The notes under the pieces are model-generated. The model did no database searches. It was given only the letters and a program-made list of their open reading frames with translations, and was not told the DNA's origin. The position numbers and the translations under genes were made by a program. DNA of 64,000 nt from Burkholderia contaminans. GTDB lineage: Bacteria > Pseudomonadota > Gammaproteobacteria > Burkholderiales > Burkholderiaceae. Positions 1-8,878 of the stretch are shown one piece after another; position 1 is the first letter of the stretch; each line of letters opens with the position of its first letter. Where the stretch lies: positions 1,426,001-1,490,000 of the forward strand of contig NZ_CP090642.1 of the NCBI RefSeq assembly GCF_029633825.1, in the 5' to 3' direction.

Positions 1-570
1 CGAGTGATCGTGCCTCGTGCGAAGCACGATGCGATGGTCGAGGCATTGTCGAACATCGCCAAACAGATCGTCGTCGGCGATCCTTTTGCGCCGGAGACGA
101 CCTCCGGCCCGCTTGCGAGCGCACGGCAACGCGAAACCGTCGAGCGATTCGTTGCAAAGGGTATCGCAGAAGGTGCAACGTTGGCAGCCGGCGGCAAACG
201 GCCGGCTGGGCTGCAGCGCGGGTTCTTCTTCGAGCCGACGGTATTCGGCAACGTGGACAACCGTTCGACGATCGCTCAGGACGAGATCTTCGGCCCGGTA
301 TTGAGCGTCATTCCCGCCGACGACGAAGCCAGCGCGATCCGGATGGCGAACGACACCCCGTTTGGCCTGAATGCCGCGGTGTTCACGAACGATAGCGCCC
401 GTGCGTTGCACGTGGCACGCCAGATCCGCTCGGGGACGGTCGGCCACAATGGCCCGCGCACCGATTTTTCGATCGGCTTCGGCGGATTCAAGCAGTCCGG
501 CATCGGGCGTGAAGGCGGCGTCGAAGGGCTGACCGCGTTCATGGAATCGAAGACCATCGTCATGGCTTGA
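1..570 (+). CDS. Aldehyde dehydrogenase, C-terminal part (5' end outside window)
   Basis: The frame is open from the first base, so this is the last 189 or so codons of an NAD(P)-dependent aldehyde dehydrogenase that starts before the window. Visible family features are the conserved EIFGPVLSV segment, the GLNAAVFT strand and a C-terminal FGGFKQSGIGREGG signature that closes the substrate and oligomer interface. The catalytic cysteine and glutamate lie in the missing part. The enzyme would oxidise an aldehyde to the acid in the cytoplasm; the substrate cannot be told from this end. A terminator hairpin follows at 696-720, so it is the last gene of its transcript. The family is clear; a specific function is not. 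Confidence 0.93.
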   Translation, partial: RVIVPRAKHDAMVEALSNIAKQIVVGDPFAPETTSGPLASARQRETVERFVAKGIAEGATLAAGGKRPAGLQRGFFFEPTVFGNVDNRSTIAQDEIFGPVLSVIPADDEASAIRMANDTPFGLNAAVFTNDSARALHVARQIRSGTVGHNGPRTDFSIGFGGFKQSGIGREGGVEGLTAFMESKTIVMA

Positions 571-695
571 CGGACCGGCCGTTCCCGCTCGGATCGCACA
601 TCTATACGGGTAACAGAATCGATGGGTAGCGCGGCTCCCGGATTCCGCGTGGCGGATCGACCGCGCTCCTCTCGACACGCCAGTTCGACTCAGCG

Positions 696-720
696 AAGCG
701 CCGACGGAATGTCGGCGCTT
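696..720 (+). terminator. Rho-independent terminator after the aldehyde dehydrogenase
   Basis: A perfect 10-bp stem (AAGCGCCGAC / GTCGGCGCTT) with a 5-base loop is followed by CATTTT. It sits about 125 bp after the aldehyde dehydrogenase stop codon and ahead of the merR gene. Confidence 0.75.
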
Positions 721-779
721 CATTTTCGCCCAACCTGTACGCATACGTTGACGTTCCATGCAGCGCCCACACGCGCCGC

Positions 780-1334
780 GTGAATCCGTATGCGCGGGCA
801 ACTGCCCTCCCCCTCTTTCATTCGATGCAAGCCAGGAATTCACCACTCGTCGCGATACGCGAGGCCGCCCGGCAGCTGGCCGTGACGCCCCGCACCCTGA
901 AGTATTACGAGGAACTCGGCCTGGTGATTCCAGCCAGGAGCAACGGAAGGTACCGGCTCTACAGCGTCGCCGATCTGGACAAGCTCGGACGGATCCTGCG
1001 ACTGCGCTCCCTCGGGTTCTCGCTCCACGGCATCACCGAAATGCTCAAGCAGCCACTGGCGATCGAGGCCGACGGCCGCAGGCAGTATTCCGCCGAGTCG
1101 TTGCACGAGATCTCGTCAGGTCTTGCCGAGCAGATCACCCGCCTGAACGCCCGGATCGTGCAGGTCCGACGTGAATTGAAAGACGCAGAGACACTGCGCA
1201 ACGAGCTGAACGATGACCTCGAGTACTTGCGGCGACGACTCGCCGGTACCCCTGCGGAAGTGCTCGAAGGTGAACGTCTCGCCGCTCGCGAGCGTCGTTC
1301 GGCCTCGTCCGGGTCTGGCAACGGAGAATCGTGA
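780..1334 (+). CDS. MerR-family transcriptional regulator
   Basis: A 184-codon protein (169 if the ATG at 825 is the start) with a MerR winged helix-turn-helix. The recognisable core is AVTPRTLKYYEELGL, then a wing with GRYRLYS and the LGFSL turn. The C-terminal half is a predicted dimerisation coiled coil (about residues 105-160) rich in leucine and arginine. No cysteine cluster typical of metal-sensing MerR members is visible, so a small organic effector is more likely; that is inference. Its stop overlaps the start of the MFS gene (GTGA), so the two are translationally coupled. It probably controls its own transport operon. The GTG at 780 has no good ribosome binding site, so the start is uncertain. 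Confidence 0.88.
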   Translation: MNPYARATALPLFHSMQARNSPLVAIREAARQLAVTPRTLKYYEELGLVIPARSNGRYRLYSVADLDKLGRILRLRSLGFSLHGITEMLKQPLAIEADGRRQYSAESLHEISSGLAEQITRLNARIVQVRRELKDAETLRNELNDDLEYLRRRLAGTPAEVLEGERLAARERRSASSGSGNGES

Positions 1335-2887
1335 TCATGGCGTTCTCCCGCGCACGGTCGCTGACGTACCGTCATCTTCGTCACGACCTTTTTCCATGGG
1401 CCATCGCGTTGTCGGTCGGACTCGACTACTTCGACAATACCGCTTTCTCGTTTTTCAGCAGCTACGTGGCCGGCGGGATCAACGTACCTCCGGACGAACT
1501 GGTGTGGTCCTCGTCTGCATATGCAGTCGCCTCGGTACTGGGCATTCTTCAACAGCAATGGTTGATCGAGCGAATCGGGTTCCGCCGATACCTCAGCGGC
1601 TGCCTGCTGATGTTCGCGATCGGCTCACTGGCGGCATCGCTCAGCGTTACATCATTTCAACTAGCGACGGCACGAGGCTTTCAGGCCTATTTCATCGGGC
1701 CGATGCTCGGTACGTGCCGGATTCTCTTGCAGACCGGCTTCTCGCCCAAGAATCGCCCGCCGGCGACGCGCCTGTTCCTGACAATCATCCTGTTGGCGAG
1801 CGCCCTTGCGCCGCTAGTCGGTGGCGTGCTCATTGCGAACTTTGGCTGGCATGCGCTCTTTCTCTGCACGACGGTCGCCGGGCTCGCACTGGCCGTATTC
1901 GCGTTCCTGGTCGTCCCGCATATCGGCAAACGCCAACCGGCACTGCGCAGCGACACGCATCTCTGGCCCTACCTGATTTTCGCGCTCGCGCTCGGTGCGC
2001 TGCAGATCGTCGCTCAGCAGGTCCGCTTCGAGCTGTTCAGCACGTCGCCGATACTGTTGCTCCTTACCGCAGCGGGCCTGCTCGCGCTCGGTTGGGTGGC
2101 CTGGCAGCAATGGAACCACCCCAAACCGCTTATTCGGTTGAGCGCATTGCGAGAAGGCCCCTTCAGAGTCGCCATCGTGCTCTATGCGTTCTACTACTAC
2201 ATCACGAATGCAATCGGCTATCTGATATCGAGATTGCTCGAAGGCGGGCTCGGCTACCCGGTGGAGAATGCGGGCCGAATCGTCGGATTCACGTCGCTGT
2301 CGTCGATCGTCGTGGCGTTCTTGTATTTCCGATACGCGAAGTTCGTGACGCGCAAGAAGCTGTTGATCGTTCCGGGATTCCTGATGGCTACGTTCATCGC
2401 CGTGTGGTTTATCCACCTCCCGCCCGATGTGAGTGTGTCGTGGCTCCTGGCACCGCTGATCGTGCGCGGCTTCCTGTTGATGTTCATCGCTCTGCCGAAC
2501 GGAAACGTCGCGTTCCAGATTTTCCCGGATCACGAATTTACGCACGGCTACCGACTGAAGAATATCGTCAAGCAGCTTGCATACTCGCTATCGACCGCGT
2601 CCATCATCATCCTGGATCAGCACCGCCTCGCGCTCCATCAAACCCGCCTGGCGGAGTTTGCAACCCCTTACAACCCGGTCTTCGAGAACGCGCTGCAGTC
2701 GATGGCTCATGCGTTCGCCGAGCGCGGCATGAATACCGCGCAGGCCGAAGGTGCGGCCCTCGGAGAATTCGCGCGCATGGCAGCGCATCAGGCGAGCTTC
2801 ATGAGCGTACTGGACTGCTTCTACGTGATTGCAATCATTTCCCTGGCCGGCGCCGTCATTGCACTCGTTCAGCGTCAGATAAAGTGA
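1331..2887 (+). CDS. MFS transporter, DHA2-like drug/organic-acid efflux family
   Basis: A 518-residue membrane protein with about 12-14 hydrophobic segments. The N-terminal loop has the arrangement seen in EmrB/QacA-type transporters, with RIGFRRYLSGC after the second to third segments. It would move a small organic compound across the inner membrane using the proton gradient. A long cytoplasmic or periplasmic stretch near residues 430-480 lies before the last membrane segment, also usual for DHA2 members. The GTG at 1331 overlaps the merR stop, and an ATG two codons later is an alternative. Direction of transport and substrate are not visible. Proximity to the catabolic genes suggests uptake or export of a pathway compound. 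Confidence 0.87.
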   Translation: MIMAFSRARSLTYRHLRHDLFPWAIALSVGLDYFDNTAFSFFSSYVAGGINVPPDELVWSSSAYAVASVLGILQQQWLIERIGFRRYLSGCLLMFAIGSLAASLSVTSFQLATARGFQAYFIGPMLGTCRILLQTGFSPKNRPPATRLFLTIILLASALAPLVGGVLIANFGWHALFLCTTVAGLALAVFAFLVVPHIGKRQPALRSDTHLWPYLIFALALGALQIVAQQVRFELFSTSPILLLLTAAGLLALGWVAWQQWNHPKPLIRLSALREGPFRVAIVLYAFYYYITNAIGYLISRLLEGGLGYPVENAGRIVGFTSLSSIVVAFLYFRYAKFVTRKKLLIVPGFLMATFIAVWFIHLPPDVSVSWLLAPLIVRGFLLMFIALPNGNVAFQIFPDHEFTHGYRLKNIVKQLAYSLSTASIIILDQHRLALHQTRLAEFATPYNPVFENALQSMAHAFAERGMNTAQAEGAALGEFARMAAHQASFMSVLDCFYVIAIISLAGAVIALVQRQIK

Positions 2888-2896
2888 CGCAGGCGT

Positions 2897-2911
2897 GACC
2901 GCAGTACGGAA
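2897..2911 (-). promoter_or_regulatory. Putative IclR-regulon operator, site 1
   Basis: Read on the minus strand: TTCCGTACTGCGGTC, 12 of 15 matches to the consensus TTCCGTACTTCGGAA built from seven intergenic sites in this window. It lies about 184 bp before the alpha/beta hydrolase start. Confidence 0.45.
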
Positions 2912-2997
2912 CGTTCCGCGCGCCAAGATTGACGCAACTTTCCACGGCGTCAAACTTACAGAGTGCTCGGCGATCACGATGGGCAATAGCAGTCGAT

Positions 2998-3028
2998 CCG
3001 GATCCCGGGCCGAGAACGCGGGATCCGG
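2998..3028 (+). terminator. Hairpin after the MFS gene
   Basis: A 10-bp perfect stem (CCGGATCCCG / CGGGATCCGG) with an 11-base loop, but no T-run follows. It may be a weak or Rho-assisted terminator for the merR-MFS transcript. Confidence 0.35.
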
Positions 3029-3094
3029 GCGCCTCGATAGCTCACGATGCCTGATCGGTGGCGAATGGTTACGTAATGCTGAAGCGGTGCAATC

Positions 3095-3978
3095 ATGACG
3101 ATTTCGATGAAAGAGGAAACCTGCCCTTCGTGCTCGAAGGGCAGGACTCACACCTGGACAAGTGCTGACGGCCTGAGGCTCGCCGGCGAATCGTGGGGCG
3201 ACCCGCTCGGCGCACCCGTCATCCTGCTGCACAGCAGCGGGCAAACGCGTCATGCGTGGAGCGGAATCGGCCACGCGCTCGGCGCGGCCGGCTTTCATGC
3301 CGTTGCTTTCGACGCAAGAGGCCATGGTGAATCGGATTGGTCGCCGACCGGCAACTACAGTCAGATCGCGATGGTCCGCGATCTCGAACGCGTCGCGACG
3401 CTCTTCGACGGCCGACGACCGATGCTTGTCGGCGCCGGCCTGGGAGGTGGCACGAGCTTGCTCGCAGTCGGGGAAGGCTTTCTTGATGCAGCGTACTGGT
3501 GCTCGTCAACATTGCGCCGTGTGTCGAGCCGCACGGTGTCGTCCGTCTGCAGTCGCTGATGCGTCGGCCGGACGGGTTCGAATCTCCCGACGAAGCCGTC
3601 GACGCGATCAGGCGGTATCGCCGGAATCCAAAAAATGGGTTCGTTTCAAGCAACGTGAGCCGCAGCCTGCGTCACGACGGAGACGGAAGATATCGCTGGA
3701 ACTGGGATCCGCATTTTCTCGCGTGGCCCCGCGACCTGGATCGACGCCACGCACGCTATTCCGCGTGTGCGCGAAGGCTCAAGCTGCCGACGTTGCTGGT
3801 GCGCGGCGGCAATTCCGACATCGTCAGCGAAGCGGGCGTGCACGAATTCCTCAAACTCTGCCCCCATGCCGAGTACGTCAACGTTGCTGCCGCCGGGCAC
3901 ATGGTGGCTGGCGATCGCAACGACGTCTTCGGAGAGGTTGCAGCGCAGTTCCTCGGTCGCCACATCCACCCCGTCTAG
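3095..3978 (+). pseudogene. Alpha/beta hydrolase, frameshifted and lacking the nucleophile serine
   Basis: Two overlapping frames together make one hydrolase of about 294 residues. The first (from ATG 3095) carries the HSSGQTRHAW oxyanion region and the FDARGHGESDW strand. The second (open from before 3499 to 3978) carries LVNIAPCVEPHG, a cap region and a C-terminal LVRGGNSDIV plus GHMVAGDRND segment with the acid and histidine. The break lies near 3491-3499, where adding one base (GCGTACTG to GCGGTACTG) restores a continuous reading. Independently, the elbow that should be G-x-S-x-G reads GAGLGG, so the catalytic serine is glycine. Two separate lesions argue for a true pseudogene and not a read error. 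Operator site 1 lies upstream. Confidence 0.82.
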
Positions 3979-4065
3979 CTAGCGCTGTCGGGTTGTCATC
4001 GAATCGGCTCAGCAGGTCGAGCCGTCACATGCGGCCAAAATCGAGGCAGGCGAACGCGTCACTGC

Positions 4066-4779
4066 TCAGACCATCCGCATCACGTCCTTCGTCGCTGCCC
4101 GGGTGGAGCGAAATCCGTTGGCGGGATGCGCCAGATCGGCGTAACCGAATCCGATGCCGCAAACGAACTTCCGCTCGTCTCCGATCCCGAAATATTTTCG
4201 AATGAAGCCCGCATGGTTTGCGAGTGCCGCCTGGGGCGTCGTGGCAACGTCATAGGCGCGAGCCGCCAGCAGGAACGACGCGACGAATGCCCCGCTGTCG
4301 ACGGCTGCGTACTGTCCGAGTTCGGCGGGCATCGTCAGGATCGCCACGTGAGGCGCACCAAACAGCCGGAAGTTCTCCGCAGCCTGCCTGGCACGAGCGA
4401 CGCGGTCTTCGCGGTCGATACCGAGCGCCTCGTAAAGGGCATATCCGATTTCGCGGCGACGTTCGCCATAGACACCGGGGTACTCGGCCGGAAACGGTAT
4501 ATCGGAATCGATCTCGGTATGCCGCGCGGCATGGTCGACCAGTGCAGCACGGAACCGATCAGTCGTCTCGCGGGATGTCACCACCACGTGCCATGGCTGC
4601 ACATTGCACCACGACGCAGAACGTTTAGCGATGTCGACGATGCTGCCGATCACACTCGCCGGAACGGCGTCCGGCAAATAGGCGCGACAAGTAAATCGTG
4701 ACGATGACAAACGATGGATCGTTTCCACGTCTGCCATGGTCCGTTCATTCAACAGCGAGCGATTGGCGCGCTTCTGCAT
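4066..4779 (-). CDS. Nitroreductase-family flavoprotein
   Basis: A 237-residue FMN-dependent nitroreductase-like oxidoreductase. Family marks are the N-terminal SSRFTCRAYLPDAVP FMN-phosphate motif, RSASWCNVQPWHVVV on the second strand, and a C-terminal CGIGFGYAD near the flavin. Such enzymes reduce nitro groups, quinones or enones with NAD(P)H in the cytoplasm; the true substrate here is unknown. The start is set at ATG 4779 because AAGGAG lies nine bases upstream; an in-frame start at 4830 lacks this. It follows the CoA transferase gene on the same strand with a 79-bp gap, so the two probably form an operon. Confidence 0.88.
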   Translation of the reverse strand: MQKRANRSLLNERTMADVETIHRLSSSRFTCRAYLPDAVPASVIGSIVDIAKRSASWCNVQPWHVVVTSRETTDRFRAALVDHAARHTEIDSDIPFPAEYPGVYGERRREIGYALYEALGIDREDRVARARQAAENFRLFGAPHVAILTMPAELGQYAAVDSGAFVASFLLAARAYDVATTPQAALANHAGFIRKYFGIGDERKFVCGIGFGYADLAHPANGFRSTRAATKDVMRMV

Positions 4780-4858
4780 GATGTGTTTCTCCTTCCATTG
4801 CTCCGCTATCGACGGCGCGCCTCGACTCAATCCGGCACGTCGCCCGTGGTCGCGTCAT

Positions 4859-6151
4859 TCAGCTGCCCGGATGGGCTTCGCGTGCGAGTCGTTCGCGATG
4901 ATCGGGGTGTGCGACTGCAATCATCTTCGGAATGCGCTGGGCGAGAGACAGGCCACGCAGATCGGCAATCCCGTATTCGGTCACGATCACGCATCCGTCG
5001 CTTCTCGGTATCGTGACCGGCCCCGACAATCGTGTCACGATCCGGCTATGCCGCCCGGCGGTTGACGGCAGCGCGACGATAGGAACGCCTCCATGGCTGA
5101 GCTGTGCCGCGCGCAGGAAGTCGCCGACACCGCCGACGGCGCCGACGTACGTGTCGCCAACCATCTCGGCGTTGATCTGCCCGGTCAGGTCCACCTCCAC
5201 TGCCGAATTGATCGCGACGAATCGGTCGATCCCACGGAGCACCTCCGGGTTATGCGTATATTCAGTACCGCGCAACTCGAGCGCGGGATTCCGATGCGCG
5301 AAGCGACGTACCCGCGCGGAACCGATGATGACCCCACCGATCGTGACCCCCGTGTCGATCGACTTCTTCGCGTTCGTGACGACACCGGCCTCGCAGAGCA
5401 TTGCAACACCATCGCCGATACTTCCCGAATGCACGCCGAGGTCGCGCTTGCCCCGCAATTCCGCCATCACTGCATCGGGAATCGAGCCGATACCTGTCTG
5501 CAGCGTCGCGCCGTCCTCGACGAGCGATGCGACATGCCGACCGATTGCCTGCTCGACCGGCCCGGGTTCCGTGACGGGCGCCTCGGGGAACACCGCGTCG
5601 GATGCCACCAACAAATCGATATCGTCAGCCCGAAGATACGGTCCACCATGAGTCCACGGAACGTCCGGATGCACCTCGGCGACGATCGCGCGCGCGTGCT
5701 TCACCGCCTCGACCAGATACTCGCGCGCAAGTCCGAGGCTGTAGCGTCCCAGGTCGTCCGGCGGCGGGACCTGAAGCATCACGACATCTATCCGCAACCC
5801 GCCAGAACGGATCAACCCCGGCAGCTGGGAGTAATGGACAGGAAGAATGTCGAGCACGCCCGCGCGGGCCAGCTTTCGGTTCGATCCGCTCCCGCAGTAC
5901 GCGAGAAAGTCGAACGCGTCGGCATGCTCGGGGGCAAGTACGTCGGCGAGGCCGATACCGAGGAAGATACGGATCCGCTTCAGATGCTCACGCTGGGCAA
6001 CGAGCGCGCGCATCAGCGTGACCGGCTCAGCGTGTGACTGGCCCCACATCACGGTGTCACCAGGTCGAACGATGGCGGAAAGCGCTTCGCAACGGCCAGC
6101 CTTGCCGGCATCGTGCGAAGACGCCGAAATCGAGGGTTCAGCGTGATTCAT
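4859..6151 (-). CDS. Acetyl-CoA hydrolase/transferase family (family I CoA transferase)
   Basis: A 430-residue two-domain CoA transferase of the acetyl-CoA hydrolase / 4-hydroxybutyrate CoA-transferase family. The catalytic glutamate is in the NSAVEVDLTGQ motif (Glu319), which forms the glutamyl-CoA thioester. GIGSIPDAVM and the GGVGDFLRAA loop bind CoA. It moves CoA from a donor such as acetyl-CoA to a carboxylic acid, or hydrolyses the donor. The Yersinia itaconate CoA-transferase RipA belongs to this family, and a hydratase and a CitE-type lyase occur nearby, so a role in C5-dicarboxylate activation is possible but unproven. Operator site 2 lies about 240 bp upstream. Confidence 0.9.
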   Translation of the reverse strand: MNHAEPSISASSHDAGKAGRCEALSAIVRPGDTVMWGQSHAEPVTLMRALVAQREHLKRIRIFLGIGLADVLAPEHADAFDFLAYCGSGSNRKLARAGVLDILPVHYSQLPGLIRSGGLRIDVVMLQVPPPDDLGRYSLGLAREYLVEAVKHARAIVAEVHPDVPWTHGGPYLRADDIDLLVASDAVFPEAPVTEPGPVEQAIGRHVASLVEDGATLQTGIGSIPDAVMAELRGKRDLGVHSGSIGDGVAMLCEAGVVTNAKKSIDTGVTIGGVIIGSARVRRFAHRNPALELRGTEYTHNPEVLRGIDRFVAINSAVEVDLTGQINAEMVGDTYVGAVGGVGDFLRAAQLSHGGVPIVALPSTAGRHSRIVTRLSGPVTIPRSDGCVIVTEYGIADLRGLSLAQRIPKMIAVAHPDHRERLAREAHPGS

Positions 6152-6584
6152 ACGCGACGAAATCGAAAGTCACGAAGGCCCGGATCCGACGCTGCTCACT
6201 GCGTTCGGAACGGTCTATGTGGAATGGGGTAGTCGGCACGCCACCGCGACATGCAAGCTGCTTCTACGAGCAGGTAAATGGGGCCGTCGGGTCCGCTACA
6301 GCAGGACTCGAGAGCAGGCTGTGGCGGCAAAGGTGTTCTGTATCGATTGCAGCACTGCCATCGGGACGCGTCAACGCGATCTCGGCCCACGTTCCGTACT
6401 TTGGTGTGCGTTGTATCGAGCGCGCGAGGCGACCGCCGCCACTGCTGCTGCCGTTTCAGTGAGGATCGTGCGCAGTCGCAAGCAACACAATACCCGTCCA
6501 GACTCCACGCTCGACCAACTTCGTGATCAGTTCGGCTGATGATCCGCCGCATCGCCAACGTCGCCGTCATTTTGAACTGACCTC
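6152..6584. other. 433-bp intergenic region, possible mobile-element scar
   Basis: No credible gene is visible. The part near 6152-6410 is the upstream region of the CoA transferase operon and contains operator site 2. Near 6568-6584 the minus strand reads GGTCAGTTCAAAATGACG, which resembles ends of IS21-type elements, but no transposase remains. Confidence 0.5.
6392..6406 (+). promoter_or_regulatory. Putative IclR-regulon operator, site 2
   Basis: TTCCGTACTTTGGTG, 12 of 15 matches to the consensus TTCCGTACTTCGGAA. It lies about 240 bp upstream of the CoA transferase-nitroreductase operon. Confidence 0.5.
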
Positions 6585-7514
6585 TTAGCCTAGCCAGCGC
6601 GCATCGGGCCAGTCGCCCTGGTCGAACGTCGCCTTCACGCAATCGAGCAGCACACCGACCACGCAGCGCACCGGCGCCGTGGCCTGCCGGCTGCTGGGCG
6701 CCGCGAGCACGATCGTGCGCCGGACGCCCGGCGACGCGAGCGGCGCCGCGCTCAGGGTGCCGCGCTCGACCTCCTGTGTCACGCCGACGGCCGGCAGGAT
6801 CGTCCAGCCGTGGCCTTGCGCGACCAGTTCCTTCTGCACGCTCAGCGCATTGGTTTCGGCGAACACCTGCAACGTCACGCCTGCCTCGGCCGCCGCGTGC
6901 TCGATCGCCGCCCGCAGGCCCTGCGGCGCGGCAGGCAGGATGAACGGCTCGCGCGCGACCCGCTCGAGCGACACCGGCCGCTTGCGCGACAGCTTGGCCG
7001 ACGGCGCCGCGACGGCCCACAGACTTTCGTCGATCAACGCCTTGACGTGCAGCGCGGGCGTCCCCTTCTGCCCGTACAGCAGCGCCGCATCGACATCCCC
7101 TGCTTCGAGCCAGTCCTGCAGGTGGCCCGCGTAGCCGATCGTGAGCCGCAGGCGGATGTGCGGGTAGCGCCGTGCCACCTCGCCCACCAGCCGCGTGGCC
7201 AGCAGGTCCGACGTGCTGGCCAGCAGCCCGATGCTCACGATGCCCGCCACCGGCCCCTCGGTCGGCTGGATCTCGGCCTTGGCCCGCGCCACCTCGTTGA
7301 GGATGCGGCGCGCGTATTCGAGCATCGTCTTGCCCGACGGCGTGAGCTGCATGCCGTGGCGGCTACGGTCGAACAGTTCCGTCCCCATGTCCTCCTCGAG
7401 CAGGCGCAGCTGCCGCGACACCGCCGGCTGCACGAGATTCAACAGGCTCGATGCCCGGGTGACGTTGCCCGTTTCGGCCACGGTGACGAACGCACGCAAT
7501 TGCTTGAGATCCAT
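6585..7514 (-). CDS. LysR-family transcriptional regulator
   Basis: A 309-residue LysR regulator. Residues 1-60 form the winged helix-turn-helix (LNLVQPAVSRQLRLLEEDMG). The rest is the periplasmic-binding-protein-like effector domain from about residue 90, opening with GIVSIGLLAST. It is divergent from the acyl-CoA dehydrogenase and hydratase genes across a roughly 112-bp gap, the classical layout for LysR control of a neighbouring operon. The arrangement regulator / dehydrogenase / FAS1-like hydratase recalls, from memory, the itaconate locus of Pseudomonas. This segment (6,585-9,736) looks richer in GC at third positions than 2,900-6,500, consistent with separate acquisition. Confidence 0.93.
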   Translation of the reverse strand: MDLKQLRAFVTVAETGNVTRASSLLNLVQPAVSRQLRLLEEDMGTELFDRSRHGMQLTPSGKTMLEYARRILNEVARAKAEIQPTEGPVAGIVSIGLLASTSDLLATRLVGEVARRYPHIRLRLTIGYAGHLQDWLEAGDVDAALLYGQKGTPALHVKALIDESLWAVAAPSAKLSRKRPVSLERVAREPFILPAAPQGLRAAIEHAAAEAGVTLQVFAETNALSVQKELVAQGHGWTILPAVGVTQEVERGTLSAAPLASPGVRRTIVLAAPSSRQATAPVRCVVGVLLDCVKATFDQGDWPDARWLG

Positions 7515-7626
7515 CGCGGATACCTCGATACCAAAAACTGATTCGACGATCAGGAAATTCTATTGTTTAAGAGATCCATCAAAACTTATTATGGACTCAA
7601 CCCATGCCAATGACGAGACACGATTC

Positions 7627-8799
7627 ATGAGCGCCTCCGTTTTCTCCGCCCCCGACCAGTACCAGGAAATCCGCGACGCGGTACGCGGCCTGTGCAATCA
7701 GTTTCCGGCCGACTACCACCGCAAGATCGACGAGGCGCGCGGCTACCCCGAAGCGTTCGTCACGGCCCTCACGCAGGCCGGCTGGCTGGCCGCGCTGATT
7801 CCGCAGGAATACGGCGGCCCGGGGCTGTCGATGGCCGAGGCGTCGGTCATCATGGAAGAGATCAACCGCTCCGGCGGCAATTCGGGCGCGTGCCACGGCC
7901 AGATGTACGTGATGAACACCATCGTGTTCAGCGGCACCGAAGCGCAGAAGCAGCGCTACCTGCCACGCATCGCGGCGGGCGAACTGCGCGTGCAGTCGAT
8001 GGGCGTGACCGAGCCCACCACCGGCAGCGACACCACCAAGCTCAAGACCACGGCCGTGAAGAAGGACGGCCGCTGGGTCGTCAACGGCCAGAAGGTGTGG
8101 ATCTCGCGGGTTCAGCACAGCGACCTGCTGATCCTGCTCGCGCGCACCACGCCGCTCGACCAGGTGCAGAAGAAGAGCGACGGGCTGTCGTGCTTCATCG
8201 TCGAGCTGGACAAGGCGATCGGCAACGGCCTCACGGTGCGCCCCATCCTCAACATGGTCAACCACGAGACCAACGAGCTGTTCTTCGACAACCTGGAGCT
8301 GCCGGAAGACGCGCTACTCGGCACCGAAGGCAAGGGGCTGAAGGTGATCTTCGACGGCCTGAACGCCGAGCGCACGCTGATCGCGGCCGAGTGCATCGGC
8401 GACGGCTACTGGTTTCTCGAGAAAGCGCGCGACTACGCAAGCGAGCGCAAGGTGTTCGGCCGCCCGATCGGGCAGAACCAGGGTATCCAGTTCCCGCTCG
8501 CCGAATCGTTCATCGAGCTGGAGGCCGCGAACCTGATGCGCTGGCGCGCCTGCGAGAAGATCGACGCGCGCCAGAATGCCGGCGTCGAGGCCAACATGGC
8601 CAAGTACCTGGCCGCGAAAGCCAGCTGGGAAGCGGCCAATGCTTGCCTGCAGACGCACGGCGGCTTCGGTTTCGCCTGCGAATACGACGTGGAGCGCAAG
8701 TTCCGCGAAACGCGCCTGTACCAGGTCGCGCCGATTTCCACCAACATGATCCTCGGGCATGTGGCCGAGCACGTGCTGCAGCTTCCCCGTTCCTACTGA
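7627..8799 (+). CDS. Acyl-CoA dehydrogenase (first of two)
   Basis: A 390-residue acyl-CoA dehydrogenase. The N-terminal helical domain is followed by the FAD-binding VTEPTTGSDTTKLKT region and a C-terminal helical bundle with LQTHGGFGFACEYDVER. It would oxidise an acyl-CoA to the 2-enoyl-CoA and pass electrons to ETF. The position that holds the catalytic glutamate in MCAD-type enzymes (usually YEGT) reads YQVA here, so the base must lie elsewhere, as in isovaleryl-type enzymes, or the substrate is unusual. ATG 7627 is preferred; an in-frame ATG at 7591 is possible. It is followed after 79 bp by the FAS1-like hydratase. Confidence 0.92.
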   Translation: MSASVFSAPDQYQEIRDAVRGLCNQFPADYHRKIDEARGYPEAFVTALTQAGWLAALIPQEYGGPGLSMAEASVIMEEINRSGGNSGACHGQMYVMNTIVFSGTEAQKQRYLPRIAAGELRVQSMGVTEPTTGSDTTKLKTTAVKKDGRWVVNGQKVWISRVQHSDLLILLARTTPLDQVQKKSDGLSCFIVELDKAIGNGLTVRPILNMVNHETNELFFDNLELPEDALLGTEGKGLKVIFDGLNAERTLIAAECIGDGYWFLEKARDYASERKVFGRPIGQNQGIQFPLAESFIELEAANLMRWRACEKIDARQNAGVEANMAKYLAAKASWEAANACLQTHGGFGFACEYDVERKFRETRLYQVAPISTNMILGHVAEHVLQLPRSY

Positions 8800-8878
8800 T
8801 TCCCGATGCGGTTGTGTTGGGGCTGACCTACGGGGCCGGTAGCTTTTGCGACGCTTCCATCTTCGAACACGAAACGAC

